A stretch of 64,000 nucleotides of DNA, taken from assembly GCA_020152595.1 (NCBI GenBank), contig JAIGNY010004520.1, forward strand, positions 3,830,001 to 3,894,000, in the 5' to 3' direction. The position numbers and the translations under genes were made by a program. Source of the DNA: Chiridota heheva (Eukaryota > Echinodermata > Holothuroidea > Apodida > Chiridotidae). The number at the start of each line of letters is the position of its first letter. The stretch's first letter is position 1. Under the pieces are notes generated by a model. The model was given only the letters and a program-made list of their open reading frames with translations, ran no database searches and was not told the DNA's origin. Positions 37,074 through 47,209 of the stretch are shown here, in pieces.

Positions 37074-37243
37074 TAAGGGATAATGGACGTCAGCTTTCCA
37101 GACCATCCCGTTGCCGCGGGATATTGGACAGTTGAATGACTTTAGCTGACGAGCAGATAGGCGAGTCTGCGGGGGATATCGACGGTACAATATCCCGCGG
37201 AAACAGGATGGCAGCAAAAGCTGTAAGTCCATAATCCCTGTTC
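37074..37243. mobile_element. fold-back element, ~165 bp
   Basis: The arms agggataatggac...ccatcccgttgccgcggga and the inverted tcccgcggaaacaggatgg...gtccataatccct pair over roughly 55 bases with a few mismatches, around a centre of about 60 bases. The GC-rich stem (ccgcgggatattg) stands out from the AT-rich intron. A MITE or relic hairpin is the simplest reading. The frame across it is not a gene. Confidence 0.65.
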
Positions 37244-37249
37244 ATTCAC

Positions 37250-38880
37250 ACCTATTCATATTTCAAATTTAGAAGCAATTAATAAACAGGGGATGCAATA
37301 TTTTCTTCCATAGAGAAAATTTTAGAACATAAATTTACCACCGAAAAAACTGAGATCAGCAACTACCCTAGGACAAAGTTGAACAACCCACTATGGCTTA
37401 TTTATAATCATGAGTACACGCGCGAGTCTGAAGCGGTATGCCATGCACAAAATACATTTTCTTTTAATGCGCGCAAACTTTCTTATGCTTACAGTGTACA
37501 TGCTGTACTCATCGTGTTCGGTACACGTAATATTTGTTTGTTTATGTTCAAATCCAAGTTCCCAGTCTCCAAGATAAAAACAAATTTGAATGGAATTGTT
37601 AGAAAAATAGTGCGTATGTGCATTGTGATTTATACCTAGTAAGCACAAAAATTTCAACATAAAGATTCCTCTGTACGCACGCTACATTACCTTTCAGCTT
37701 AATAGGCATAGGAAATTACAAACTAGTTTTGTACATAATGAAAATGAAAGGGCAAATTTTTGTGAATGAAATTTTTTTTTAGTTCGTTTCACCATGCAAT
37801 TTGCTTTTACAAGTATGGCACTGCACACAAATGCGTACATATTTCAAATGAAATTCAGTATTGTGCACCGTACACAAGTTTTTACTAGCTTCATATACGC
37901 AAGTTACCTACTCATTGATACCCATTACTTGCAACCAAGAGTGTCATTCTGATTGGTGAATTCTAATAGATATTTGATTATTCATAATTTTTTCCTACCA
38001 ACCTCGATATAGGTTTATTCATTTATCCAACATGACAAAGTCCATATATCATGAAATAATAGACTATGCAAATTAGGGGTGTGTCACCTCCCAACCAATT
38101 ACATTGCAGGAAAGAAACTTAGGCATGAATGAACATTGGGTAAAGAGCTTTAAAATCTCTAGTGGCAAAAGATGTCATCAAAAGTCATTGGAAATTGACC
38201 ATTTGATAGTGTTTTTGATCTCAAACATTAATATGCAAATTTATGCAAATCTGTGATGTATTATTACAGGGCGACCTTGGTATCCTTCCTTTCTTTAGAC
38301 ATTTATGGTACAACAAATTCTTTAACTAAAAAAATGTGAGTCTTTACTCCCAATCTAATACTAGCAGGAATAGAAATTTCCTATCATGCCTTAGATTTAG
38401 GAAGGAAATGTTAAGAAATACATCAAGATTTTGAGCTTTCTGCCTTGTCATACATTACAAATTTAGCATTTATTAAAAATTGATCAAACTTTGATGGATG
38501 GAACTGTTTTTGTTCATTAATGGTCTTGTGTCACCATGTGTTGATGTATTTTGAATATTTTTCAACATATCATCATTTCTGATGTTTGGGATGCATACCA
38601 CTCTTACAGACAGAGGCGGAAATGGCCTGACAAATTTTGAGGGGAGTGGTGCAATAATATGGACCATATAATACTGCAGCTCGAGTTTCCATGTGTTTTG
38701 AAAGTTCTGTTTCTTTTTTTCCCTTTTTTTCTTCGGTGGTTGTTGTATCCAAGAATCAACTTAGAATTTACCACGTCCACCCCATAGAAGCACTACTTTT
38801 ATTACGTATAAATATACTTCTCTAGGAGTCATAAGAATTAATACACATTTGCAATACATGGAGAAAAAAATCATGCTTAC
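37250..38880. other. intron of the TGN-like gene, no other gene
   Basis: AT-rich sequence. The overlapping opposite-strand frames at 37379-37660 are not called. Several aatatgcaaatttatgcaaat-type octamer-like strings occur around 38230. Confidence 0.4.
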
Positions 38881-38951
38881 CTCATCCTCAGAGTCGTTTT
38901 CTGACAGGTCGCTTTCCTCTGAATAGCTATCCTGATCGTTAAGATCTGAGT
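38881..38951 (-). CDS. TGOLN2-like: TGN-like gene: acidic lumenal exon
   Basis: A 71-nt exon with acceptor ctgttattag|ACTCAG and donor GATGAG|GTAAGCATG. It takes one base from the 42.8-kb exon (phase 1) and ends in phase 0, exactly as the 36.4-kb exon needs. It encodes DSDLNDQDSYSEESDLSEND followed by SEDE, a strongly acidic/serine stretch typical of the variable lumenal domain of TGN proteins and rich in casein-kinase-like sites. Confidence 0.75.
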
Positions 38952-39029
38952 CTAATAACAGAAAAAACAAAATTCTCTGATCCAAACTTCATTTTCAAAA
39001 AGTTGATTGTCAAAATAAGAATATTTCAA

Positions 39030-39235
39030 GATTTTGTATATTAAGCTCTGCCTACCTATTAATATGCATATATCACTACCAAAAACACTAGGGCACATCT
39101 GCAGACCATGGGATATCTGTGTACAAAATATGACATAAATCCAGTTTACCGTTCTTGAGATACCATGCTTACAAGCTCTTTTCAACAACATCATGTAAAG
39201 CCTCGCCCACTGTGCATATTAATGAAAATGGTCAT
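39030..39235 (-). repeat. R300 unit, minus-strand partial copy
   Basis: Reverse-complement match to the R300 arrays: gggcacatctgcagaccatg, ccagtttaccgttcttgaga and gcctcgcccactgtgcatat correspond to strings in 39540-40100 and 43260-44400. Confidence 0.75.
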
Positions 39236-39539
39236 TGGCTTCACTGATAAACGTAGACATTTGAGACTCTGTCCTCTTTAACTCCAAAATTACCCCTCCT
39301 GGGCAAACATACTACAAATTATTTAATTTTGAAGTTTCTGTTATAAACATCCTGCCATTCCTTGTCAGTTTACATACTCCCATTATCTGAGAATCCATTT
39401 ATCATATTTACAATTTTCTATGAATATTCTTTTCTAATCCTTTATGGAACTGTGGTTTCTATATGGGTCAAGGGGCCATTTCTTGGTTAACATAATGGTT
39501 TTGTTTGTTAGTGCCTGACGTTCATGATTTAAAAACGTT

Positions 39540-40260
39540 GAATTTCTTTAAAATGCGTAGTGGGTGGGGCTTAATATGGTTTTGTTTAAAAGAGCTAGTA
39601 AACACAGTATCTCAAGAACGGTAAACTCATATTTAGTACACAGATAGCCCATGGTCTGTAGATGTGCCTTAATTTTTTGTGGTGATATCATGCATATTAA
39701 GAAGTGGGCAGGTCTTAAAGTGAAAATATTGAAAAAGTGATAAATGAGCAACTGTATATCCCTTTTGCGTCATATTGGGCATGAAAATTTTGTTGGTTAT
39801 ATACTGTATCTCATGAACGATATACCATATTCATGCTATACCAGTACACAGATGGGTCATGGTCTGTACATACAGTATGTTCCTATGTTGTGAGGTGGCA
39901 AAGGTGGGGCTTACTGACAAATTCTTGAGGTAGAATAAATGAGCAAATTTTTGCATCATACGTGCTATGCCATTGATATTAATTATTGTGCAAATGCTAA
40001 TGTTGTCAACATTTTTAGTGATCTACATGGTGGGTGTAGCTTATGAATATAATATCATAAAAGAAATATTTCATGATGCAATAACGTGACAGTTAATACA
40101 AATTTCACAATTCAATCAGCTTGTGAAAAAAAGCATCAGAACCACAAAACCTTTTGGTTCTGGTTAATATATGACATGAATATAAAGGAAACATCAACAC
40201 TACATAAGAAAAGTTTCAGTTCTAATTGTCATTTTCAAGCATTACATTAAAAATTATAAG
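39540..40260 (+). repeat. R300 array 1 with shared 3' segment
   Basis: Units of about 260-300 bp carry agtgggtggggctta, ttaaaagagctagtaaacac, tatctcaagaacggtaaact, agtacacagatagcccatgg and tgatatcatgcatattaaga. After the last unit comes a different segment, cagaacc...ggttctg (about 40138-40165), also found at the end of array 2. Confidence 0.75.
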
Positions 40261-40596
40261 AGTATTTCATTAATCACAGAATCATATGACCTTCCTGAAT
40301 AACCCACCCATGTGAATGCATTTCCACCAAAGGATATCCCAACCAGGGCGTTATGGCATAAAACATTACTTTTATCTGTCCTGATTTTTTTAAATAAGAT
40401 GAATTACTTCGCTCAGGTTAGTGCTATGTCACAGCTCTTCAACAACTATCATCATTATTATTATTTGGCCTTTCTGAATGGCTATGGAATGTCACTCATC
40501 TCATTATGATTTATTTTCATACTGATTGAATGATTGTAGAACCAATTTTGACTTTATATTCATAATATACCTAAGGGTTTAGTATGAAGAGCTTTA

Positions 40597-40845
40597 TTAA
40601 ACAGAATTAAAACACTTTACTTCATTTTCAGATTGTTGGTTCCTTCTAGTTTGCTCAGTTTTTATAGTTCTTATGCTTTTTGTGTGATTTGGGATTTTCT
40701 TCACTTGCCTGGCGCACTCGTTACAAACAGGCAGGACAACTTTGTATTCTATCACAAGCTCTTGTGGGCGATGGGCTTCATATTTTCCGCAGTAACAGCA
40801 ACAGGGAGAAGTGGTTGCCACACCATTTTGTAAGGAATTGTACAA
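40597..40845 (-). pseudogene. Cys-pair peptide fragment in a dispersed repeat
   Basis: A minus-strand frame of 82 codons containing CCCYCGKYEAHRP and, after about 15 residues, LPVCNECARQVKK. The two cysteine pairs look like a small zinc-binding ribbon. The segment is repeated, in decayed form, at 4.4-4.8 kb, so it belongs to a dispersed element or duplicated gene fragment. No other domain and no splice partner is evident. I do not recognise the parent protein. Confidence 0.45.
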
Positions 40846-40934
40846 AGGGTAGGGATTTTTGAAAAGTGAAAAAACACTTTATTTTAGGGGTGGCGGAGGA
40901 AGGCAAACAAACAATTGTATTAGGCCATGTTCTC

Positions 40935-41042
40935 TATCATGTTTCTGACCATGGTAATACTCCTTTAATGTATGTTTTTGACCATGGTTATACTCCTTTA
41001 ATGTGTGTTTCTGACCATGGCACTACTCCTTTAATGTTTAAC
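40935..41042. repeat. 36-bp tandem repeat, 3 units
   Basis: Units of tttctgaccatggtaatact plus cctttaatgtatg repeated three times with minor changes. Confidence 0.85.
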
Positions 41043-41336
41043 ATCTTTTAAAAATAAGACCAACCCTTGACATGATTTTCATCTACTAATTATGACTGTG
41101 TTGCAGATCGATCAATAAGTCACCATGTTTGCACAGTGAACATAGTTTGATAATAAACAATGATCAATATCATTGTGTAGAATTGAAAATTTTCAATTAC
41201 TTATTATTCACACACTGTGTACTAGTGACATCTGGCAAGGCATTTACTTGATATAACAGTAGGGAGAGATCATTTACAGGGATATTCTCATGAATCTGCA
41301 TTTTCATATATATGAAATATATATGATGAAGGACTA

Positions 41337-41590
41337 TGTTTGTTTGATGAGAGTTTAACGGCACCACAACAGCAATGGTCAAATTGTGCCTAAAAGGTTA
41401 AATCATTCCAGAGGTAGGAAGTAGAGTAAACAGGGGGAGATTGAGAGAAACACGGGAACTTAAAGCCAGAAAGTTGGGATCGAGATAGGAGGTGTATGGG
41501 TGGAAAAATAATGTAGAGAGAGAAAGGGTGGTGAAGGAGGACTGAATATGGTTGTAGAGGGAAGCATAGCAACAAAATGAGATCAAATGG
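41337..41590 (-). mobile_element. LINE-1A family fragment (3' end)
   Basis: Plus-strand reading: tgtttgtttgatgagagttt, aattgtgcctaaaaggtt, gatcgagataggaggtgtat and ggttgtagagggaagcat. All match the 3' part of the LINE at 47.1 kb; the fragment is 5'-truncated. It has the same orientation as all other copies of this family in the window. Confidence 0.85.
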
Positions 41591-42399
41591 TTTAAAATTT
41601 ACTGAAAACCATGCAAACAGCAAAAGGTTACATCAAAGCCAGTTAGAAATTGACCATTTTCTGTCGTGGTCCTCAGGGCACAACATGACTAGTATTGTAA
41701 TCTATATGCTCAAAATTTTGCCATCTTTGATACCCTCCCTTAAAATATTTTTAGAATAATTACAACGTTCATAACTCAAACTAAAGATTTGGATAATTTT
41801 GAAAAAATATATAAAATAATTTTACAGAGTAGGAATCGAGAGGTAGTAAAAACGATACAAATATATACAAGAAAACCCCTTAAAAAGGGCTGTCGTAGCA
41901 TCTTTTGTTGTATGTTAATAAAAAAAACAGTGACGTGTCTCATGGGGAAATTGGGGGCTTAGCCTCTCCCTTACCTCCCAAAATTCTGTCGAAGCCATAA
42001 ATATAATTAAGTAAAACATCAATTGAACCATGTGTGGCATTTTTTGCAATCAAGTAAGCTATCGTTAATTTTGGACCAAACCTTAAACAGTTTGCACCAA
42101 AAATCCACCCATGTTCAACCAAACATCTTTCATTTTGGCCCCAAAATCTTGACCCAAAAATCTGCACTTTTGGATAAAAAGCTTTCAGGCTTTTAGCAAA
42201 AAATTCATTTTTGGACCAAAATTTTCAAGAGCCACAATCTAAAATATAGAACCAAAAACCTTTGGATAAGGAGGTAAAATTCTTATTATAGGGGCGGGCC
42301 ATGAGCACATGGGAGCCATAATGAATTTTAACAGCAATACAATTTTAAAATAGGTCTTATATCTTATTGCCCACGCTACTTGGGAGAAATCATGGACAA

Positions 42400-42660
42400 A
42401 TTTTGGGCATTCTCCTTAAATTTACAAGAATTTTTCTTCCTTTTAGAAAATTTTCCTCATTTTCAGGAAATTTTCTTCAATTTTAAAACATTTTCTTTAT
42501 TCTTCGAAGATTTTCTTCAATTTCTGCAAAATTTCCATGAATTTTAAGCAAATCTGTCAATTTTCCGAAATCTCCTTCATTTTCTACGGAATTTCCTGCA
42601 TCTTCTTCAATTTCCGGAAATTTTTCTTTAATTTCCAGGAAAATTCTTAAATTTCTTTTG
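42400..42660. repeat. degenerate ~15-18-bp AT-rich array (opposite orientation)
   Basis: Irregular repeats of attttcttcaattt/ggaaattttc type. The minus-strand frame through it gives a glutamate/phenylalanine pattern (EIKEKFPEIEED) that mimics a coiled coil but follows from the repeat. It is related to 11645-11935 on the other strand. Confidence 0.65.
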
Positions 42661-42822
42661 CAGCCAGCGAATGGTAGGTGTGTCGCGGTCGAATGCCTGA
42701 AATTATCATTGGGTCCCTGGCCTAAAGTTTGCAAATCGCTGCTTTCAGGGACACTTCCAAGCCCTAATTGTTCTACTTGTTTCTATAGGTATTCAAACTT
42801 TTTCATGAAAAGAGGAACTTAC

Positions 42823-42871
42823 CTTCAGAAAATTCACTATCACTTCCAGAGTCAGATGATTTTTCTGATTC
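42823..42871 (-). CDS. TGOLN2-like: TGN-like gene: acidic lumenal exon (most 5' found)
   Basis: A 49-nt exon with acceptor ttaatttgtag|GAATCA and donor TCTGAAG|GTAAGTTCC. It starts in phase 0 and ends in phase 1, matching the 38.9-kb exon. It encodes ESEKSSDSGSDSEFSE, an acidic/serine stretch of the same character as the next exon. Exons further 5', including the signal peptide, should lie at higher coordinates, but none is certain. Confidence 0.7.
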
Positions 42872-43259
42872 CTACAAATTAAGAGAAAAAAAAAGAGACA
42901 AAAGATTGACTTTTAGAGAAGATGAAGCCAAAGGTGAGGGTGGGTTGGGAAAGGAGGGGGGGGGGGGGTAGGGTTGAAGCTATTAAAAAAGCACTTGCAC
43001 TTTAAAAATCCTATCGCCCTTTGATCTTACCCATGACCTTTAGCAGGCCTTGGGCCACACAATGTGTAGCTCATATGCTAGGCCACCCATATAGTATGTT
43101 CGCGAATAATCATTGTAAAGTTTTACTAAACATTTTGAAGAGTAGTGAGCAATAAGCAATTAATCGCTAATCGTTGACAGCACTAAGGGTTATTATACTG
43201 TAAATAATACATTTGGGGTTCCGATGCTAATAGCATAAGAAACCTATGTGGTCATGCTG

Positions 43260-44455
43260 GTGTGTTTATGTATGTATGTGTGTGTGTGTGTCTATAGCAG
43301 CAAGCTTGTTAACGCCACATCTCAATGATACACTAGATTAATATCATATGTGGTACACAGATAGCGCATGATGTGTAGATGTGCCCTATTGTTTTTGGTG
43401 ATGATGTCATGCATATTAATGAGTAGGTGGGGCTTAATGTTAAAATCTTGAAAAGCATGTATATTAAAAATCACATGTCTGTTTCACTTCATATTTAGTA
43501 TAATTATGTTAGCTGGTGTGTACGTGTTTATGTAATAAAAACGTTGAAATTCATCAATATGTGTAGTGGGCAGGGCTTAGCATGGTTTTGCTGAAAAGAG
43601 CTTGTAAACACAATATTTAAGGAACGATAAACTGGATTCATCTCATATGTGGTAAACAGATAGCCCATGGCCATATATATGCCCTACTGGTTTTGGTGGT
43701 GATGTCATGCATTTCCATGTGTAGGTGGGACTTAATGTAAAAAATTCAAATGCTCATACTTTAACAACTACATGTCTGTTTTGATTCATACTTGGTATAT
43801 TTATGTTGTTAGCCAGTGTATACATATTCATAGTATGAAATTGTTGAATATCATTCATTTACATAGTGGGCGGGGCTAAATATGGTTTTGCTGAAAAGAG
43901 TTGGTAAGCCAGTAACTGAAGGACAATACATTGAATACACACCACATGTGGTGCACAGATAACTTATTGTCTGTTTGTGTGCCCTATTGCTCTGGTGGTG
44001 ATGTCATGCATATTGTTAAGTAGGGGTGGGGGGTGGGTGGGCTTATAAAGAAAAAAATCTGGAAAAAGTGATAAATTTATAGCAACCATATGTCCGTTTG
44101 CATCATACTTGCATGTTATTTGTTGGTTATTGTGTACATGCTTATGTTGTCAACAGGTTATATCACTGATGTGTGCCTTAATGTGAAAATGCTCTAAAAA
44201 ATTTGTAAACACATCACACTCATGTCATAAGTGGTACACAGATGCATTTTGGTCCGTATATGTGACCTACTCTTTTGGTAGTGAGGTCATATAGGTGGGC
44301 CTTTATGTAAAATTCTTTTAAAATAGTGATAAATGTGCAACCGTATGTGTTTTACATCATACAGTTAATATAAAACTTGAAATTCAACTAACAATGAAAG
44401 AAGGCATCGGAACCACTTCACATTTTGGTTTTCTGGTTTGAAAGGAGGGTAAAAT
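43260..44455 (+). repeat. R300 array 2, about 3.5 units
   Basis: About 300-bp units with gtagtgggcagggcttagca, tggttttgctgaaaagag, atatgtggtacacagatag, tgatgtcatgcatatta. The array ends in ggcatcggaaccac...ttttggttttctgg, homologous to the terminal segment of array 1. The shared end suggests that array and end segment move or duplicate as one unit. Confidence 0.75.
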
Positions 44456-45414
44456 TAGCAACAACTTTTTCCTACAAGAAAACAATTATGAAATGGAACA
44501 AATAAATGGCCATGGTATTTGACACTTGGTCAGCTTTTTGAAGATTTTACCAGCTGTGATAAATATTTGCAAGTATGGGGATGGTGTTTGTGTAGGGGAA
44601 TCACCCTCACCCAAATCTCTGTCGAAAAGCAAGAAAGCACCCACCAATATTGCCTAATGGCACCACATTTTCAGTTTCTAAAGTATCTCAAATTATGAAA
44701 GCAGACCTTAGAGAAAGGGCTTATAGAGGGAAGTATATACAGAAATAGGGAAGTATATACAGAAATAAGGTAGCAGGGGCAGATAATTTCAAATTACTTG
44801 AGCTTTGAAAGATGCATTAACATTTTCATTTGTACTACAAGTTTTAAAATATCTATGAGTTTTCCCAGATATTTTAAGACAAAAAAAGATAACCCAGTAA
44901 CTCAGAAAACATGTAAAACCTAGCAGTCTTTATAGCTACAACACCTCTTTTAGTTCTATCAATTGAATAACAAAGAAGGGAGAGGCCCTGATTTGCCAAT
45001 GTCAATGAAAGAATGCCATTCAACCCCCCCTTTCCTACCTGTACCCTCCCCCAGCCCCTACACATTCCCAGAACTACATCCTAGATTGCAATACAACTTC
45101 CAAATAAAAAAAAATTGTGTGTCAAGCAAAGTCAAGAAGCATAACAAATGTACAATAACATTTAAGCAAAATCATGCAAAACAATATTGCTTAACGTATG
45201 ACAAACTAGATAATGGAAACAATACAAATCCCCTCACCGCTAATAATACGTATTCCAGACTGTCCCACATTTTATTCCAACCTGTCCCAAATGTCATCCC
45301 ACGTCTATACTCCATGCAATCATACCTGAAAACCAGATACTGTATGTCATTCCACCACTTGCATGATCCACATGCCATCACAACTGAAATCCAGATGACA
45401 TCCCACCACATGCC
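44456..45414. other. no recognisable gene
   Basis: AT-rich sequence with two copies of gggaagtatatacagaaata around 44729-44765. The long frame at 44963-45562 runs into the 21-bp array and is proline/histidine-biased by it; not called. Confidence 0.4.
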
Positions 45415-45565
45415 ATTGCCCCCTGTCCCACATGTCGACCCACCCTGTTTCACATGCCTACCTACCCTGTTCCACATGCCAACCCACCCTGCTCCACATG
45501 CCAACCCATCCTGTTCCACATGCCAACCAACCCTGTTTTACATGCCAATAAACCCTGTCTAACAT
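45415..45565. repeat. 21-bp minisatellite, about 7 units
   Basis: Units of ccaccctgttccacatgcca plus one base, diverged at the edges. They keep frames open on both strands by being a multiple of three. Confidence 0.8.
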
Positions 45566-45839
45566 GCCGATACACATGACCAACATCCCACTATACCCTG
45601 CCCTACATAAAATTCCTCCCTGTCCCACATGACCTCATCCTAATTCCTTCAGCTACTTTATCATCATGTCATCTTCTACAGTACTCCACATTGTGCTCAT
45701 TGTTTATATTTCCTAAACTCCTAATTTAACATTCTTTAGAAGTGAGGATACTTTTATTTGCTTCTTTATTTATGGCAAGACAAACATTTGATTGCTATTT
45801 ATGTCAGGAATGTCAATATCATAACAAAACTAGGAATGT

Positions 45840-45998
45840 GAAGTTCATAAGCCATATACTTTTGATCTCAGGTCAAACATATTGCAGGAAGTACACACTA
45901 TACCTCACCATTAAGTGTGAACAATGCTATTCACATATACTGTATGATCATTTGTTTAAGCAAAATCATCATGCCCACTTTAATTCAAAAGATATCAT
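45840..45998 (+). repeat. AT-rich satellite, left remnant beside the DIRS element
   Basis: acctcaccattaagtgtgaa, tatgatcatttgttt, cccactttaattcaaaagat and atcat match the long unit of the satellite at 60.8-62.6 kb. The unit breaks off at 45998. Its continuation (tacaaatattttcattg) resumes at about 60804, on the other side of the DIRS element. Confidence 0.8.
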
Positions 45999-46020
45999 TT
46001 GTTTACCCCGCTCAGCGTAG

Positions 46021-46165
46021 TAGGGATATTACGAGAGTTATACTTACCTTCCATGCTATTAATATGCAATCTGGTCCATAACCTGATTCTAACGCACCGC
46101 TAATCGACCTTTACAATGTAGTAACCAGCCCAGCCCTGACCTCCATAATACCTCTAATAACCCTT
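46021..46165. repeat. DIRS inverted terminal repeat (sense 3' end)
   Basis: The segment from ttatacttaccttccatgct through cagcccagccctgacctcca to ctctaataaccc is matched, inverted, at 60662-60800 with scattered differences. The outermost bases 46001-46030 are specific to this end and are matched only by the internal complementary region. Confidence 0.85.
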
Positions 46166-46213
46166 ACTTAACATTTCACTGAGGCCTGAATGAGAGGGGA
46201 GGCGGGCCGGTAC

Positions 46214-46316
46214 GCATGGAAGGTAAGTATAACTCTCGTAAATATCTCCGCTACACTTAGCGGGGTAAATTTACTTCAAGTTATACCTTACCTTCCATGC
46301 TATAAATATGCAATCA
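46214..46316. repeat. DIRS internal complementary region
   Basis: Positions 46214-46270 are the reverse complement of the left end 46001-46055 (27 identical bases from gcatggaaggtaagtataac onward, then close similarity to cggggtaaa). Positions 46272-46316 are the reverse complement of the right end 60757-60803 (ttcaagttatacctt, ccttccatgctataaatatg). The region thus joins the complements of both termini back to back, the arrangement known from DIRS elements and thought to template the circle junction. Confidence 0.85.
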
Positions 46317-47132
46317 GATTGCAACCGAGGAACGGAAGGGAGTTCAGGCCGAAGCTCAATATTCAAAAGGCTGGTCATAAAATCAATCCTTACTTAAAGG
46401 ATTAGCATCCATATTTTCTTAAAGACGAAAAACCTCTGAGCAGGAGTTTACTCAAAAGAAGTAAACCACTCCTAGTTACAGTCAAACCGAACATGTCACT
46501 ACCCTTTGACAGTAACCGGGGCAAACGTCCATGAATCTGAGTAAGAAACTCAGAAAACCTGCCTTTCGAAAGAGCATCCAGACATGATATAAACATCATA
46601 ATAGTGTCTAAAATAATGCAACAAAACTCACCGAGTTCATCCACGAGATGGAACCGTCTAGTAAAACACGATTGGGAATAAAACGTGTGTTAGCTCAAAG
46701 GAATTGAAGAATTCCCAAACCAGGGAAAAAAAATTGTCAGCGTGCAACTTTGCAAGAGCAAAAGTTAGCAGGGTGACACAATCTTCGTAAAGTAAGTGGA
46801 GCAAAAAACAAGGGAATAAAAGTGACATGTGTTTACCCAAACGGCTACACGAAATATCCCGTAAAAAGGGAACATGCCTCGAACCCGAGTGCATACCCTG
46901 GCTGTTCCATGAACAGTACCGACTATTTTAAGAGATTGCTTATGGATGATCCATCAGAGAAAAGTGTCATCGCAACACAGTACGAGATCTACGTAACAAA
47001 AAGAAGTAAGTAAATGCAATGCTGAACATCAGATGCACACTTATAAAAGCAACTCCAAAGACGCCAGACGGGGCACCATACCCCTTTCTCTCGTAAGTCC
47101 AGTGGCCACAAGTCAGTGATCATTGACCCAAC
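46317..47132 (-). pseudogene. DIRS 3' coding remnant, unassigned
   Basis: This DIRS sequence lies between the internal complementary region and the LINE insertion, where the recombinase gene should end. The longest minus frames (46402-46644 and 46658-46894) contain GRFSEFLTQIHGRLPRLLSK and a basic end. I cannot recognise the catalytic residues of a tyrosine recombinase. Confidence 0.35.
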
Positions 47133-47209
47133 TTGTTTGTTTGTTTTTTGTTTGTTTGATGAGGGCTTGATGGCACCACGACAGCAAGGGTTAAATTGTG
47201 CCTGAGAGG

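Noticed and set aside
44963..45562. 199-codon plus-strand frame
   Set aside because: The C-terminal third is the 21-bp array. The rest is low-complexity with no domain, and an opposite-strand frame is equally long.
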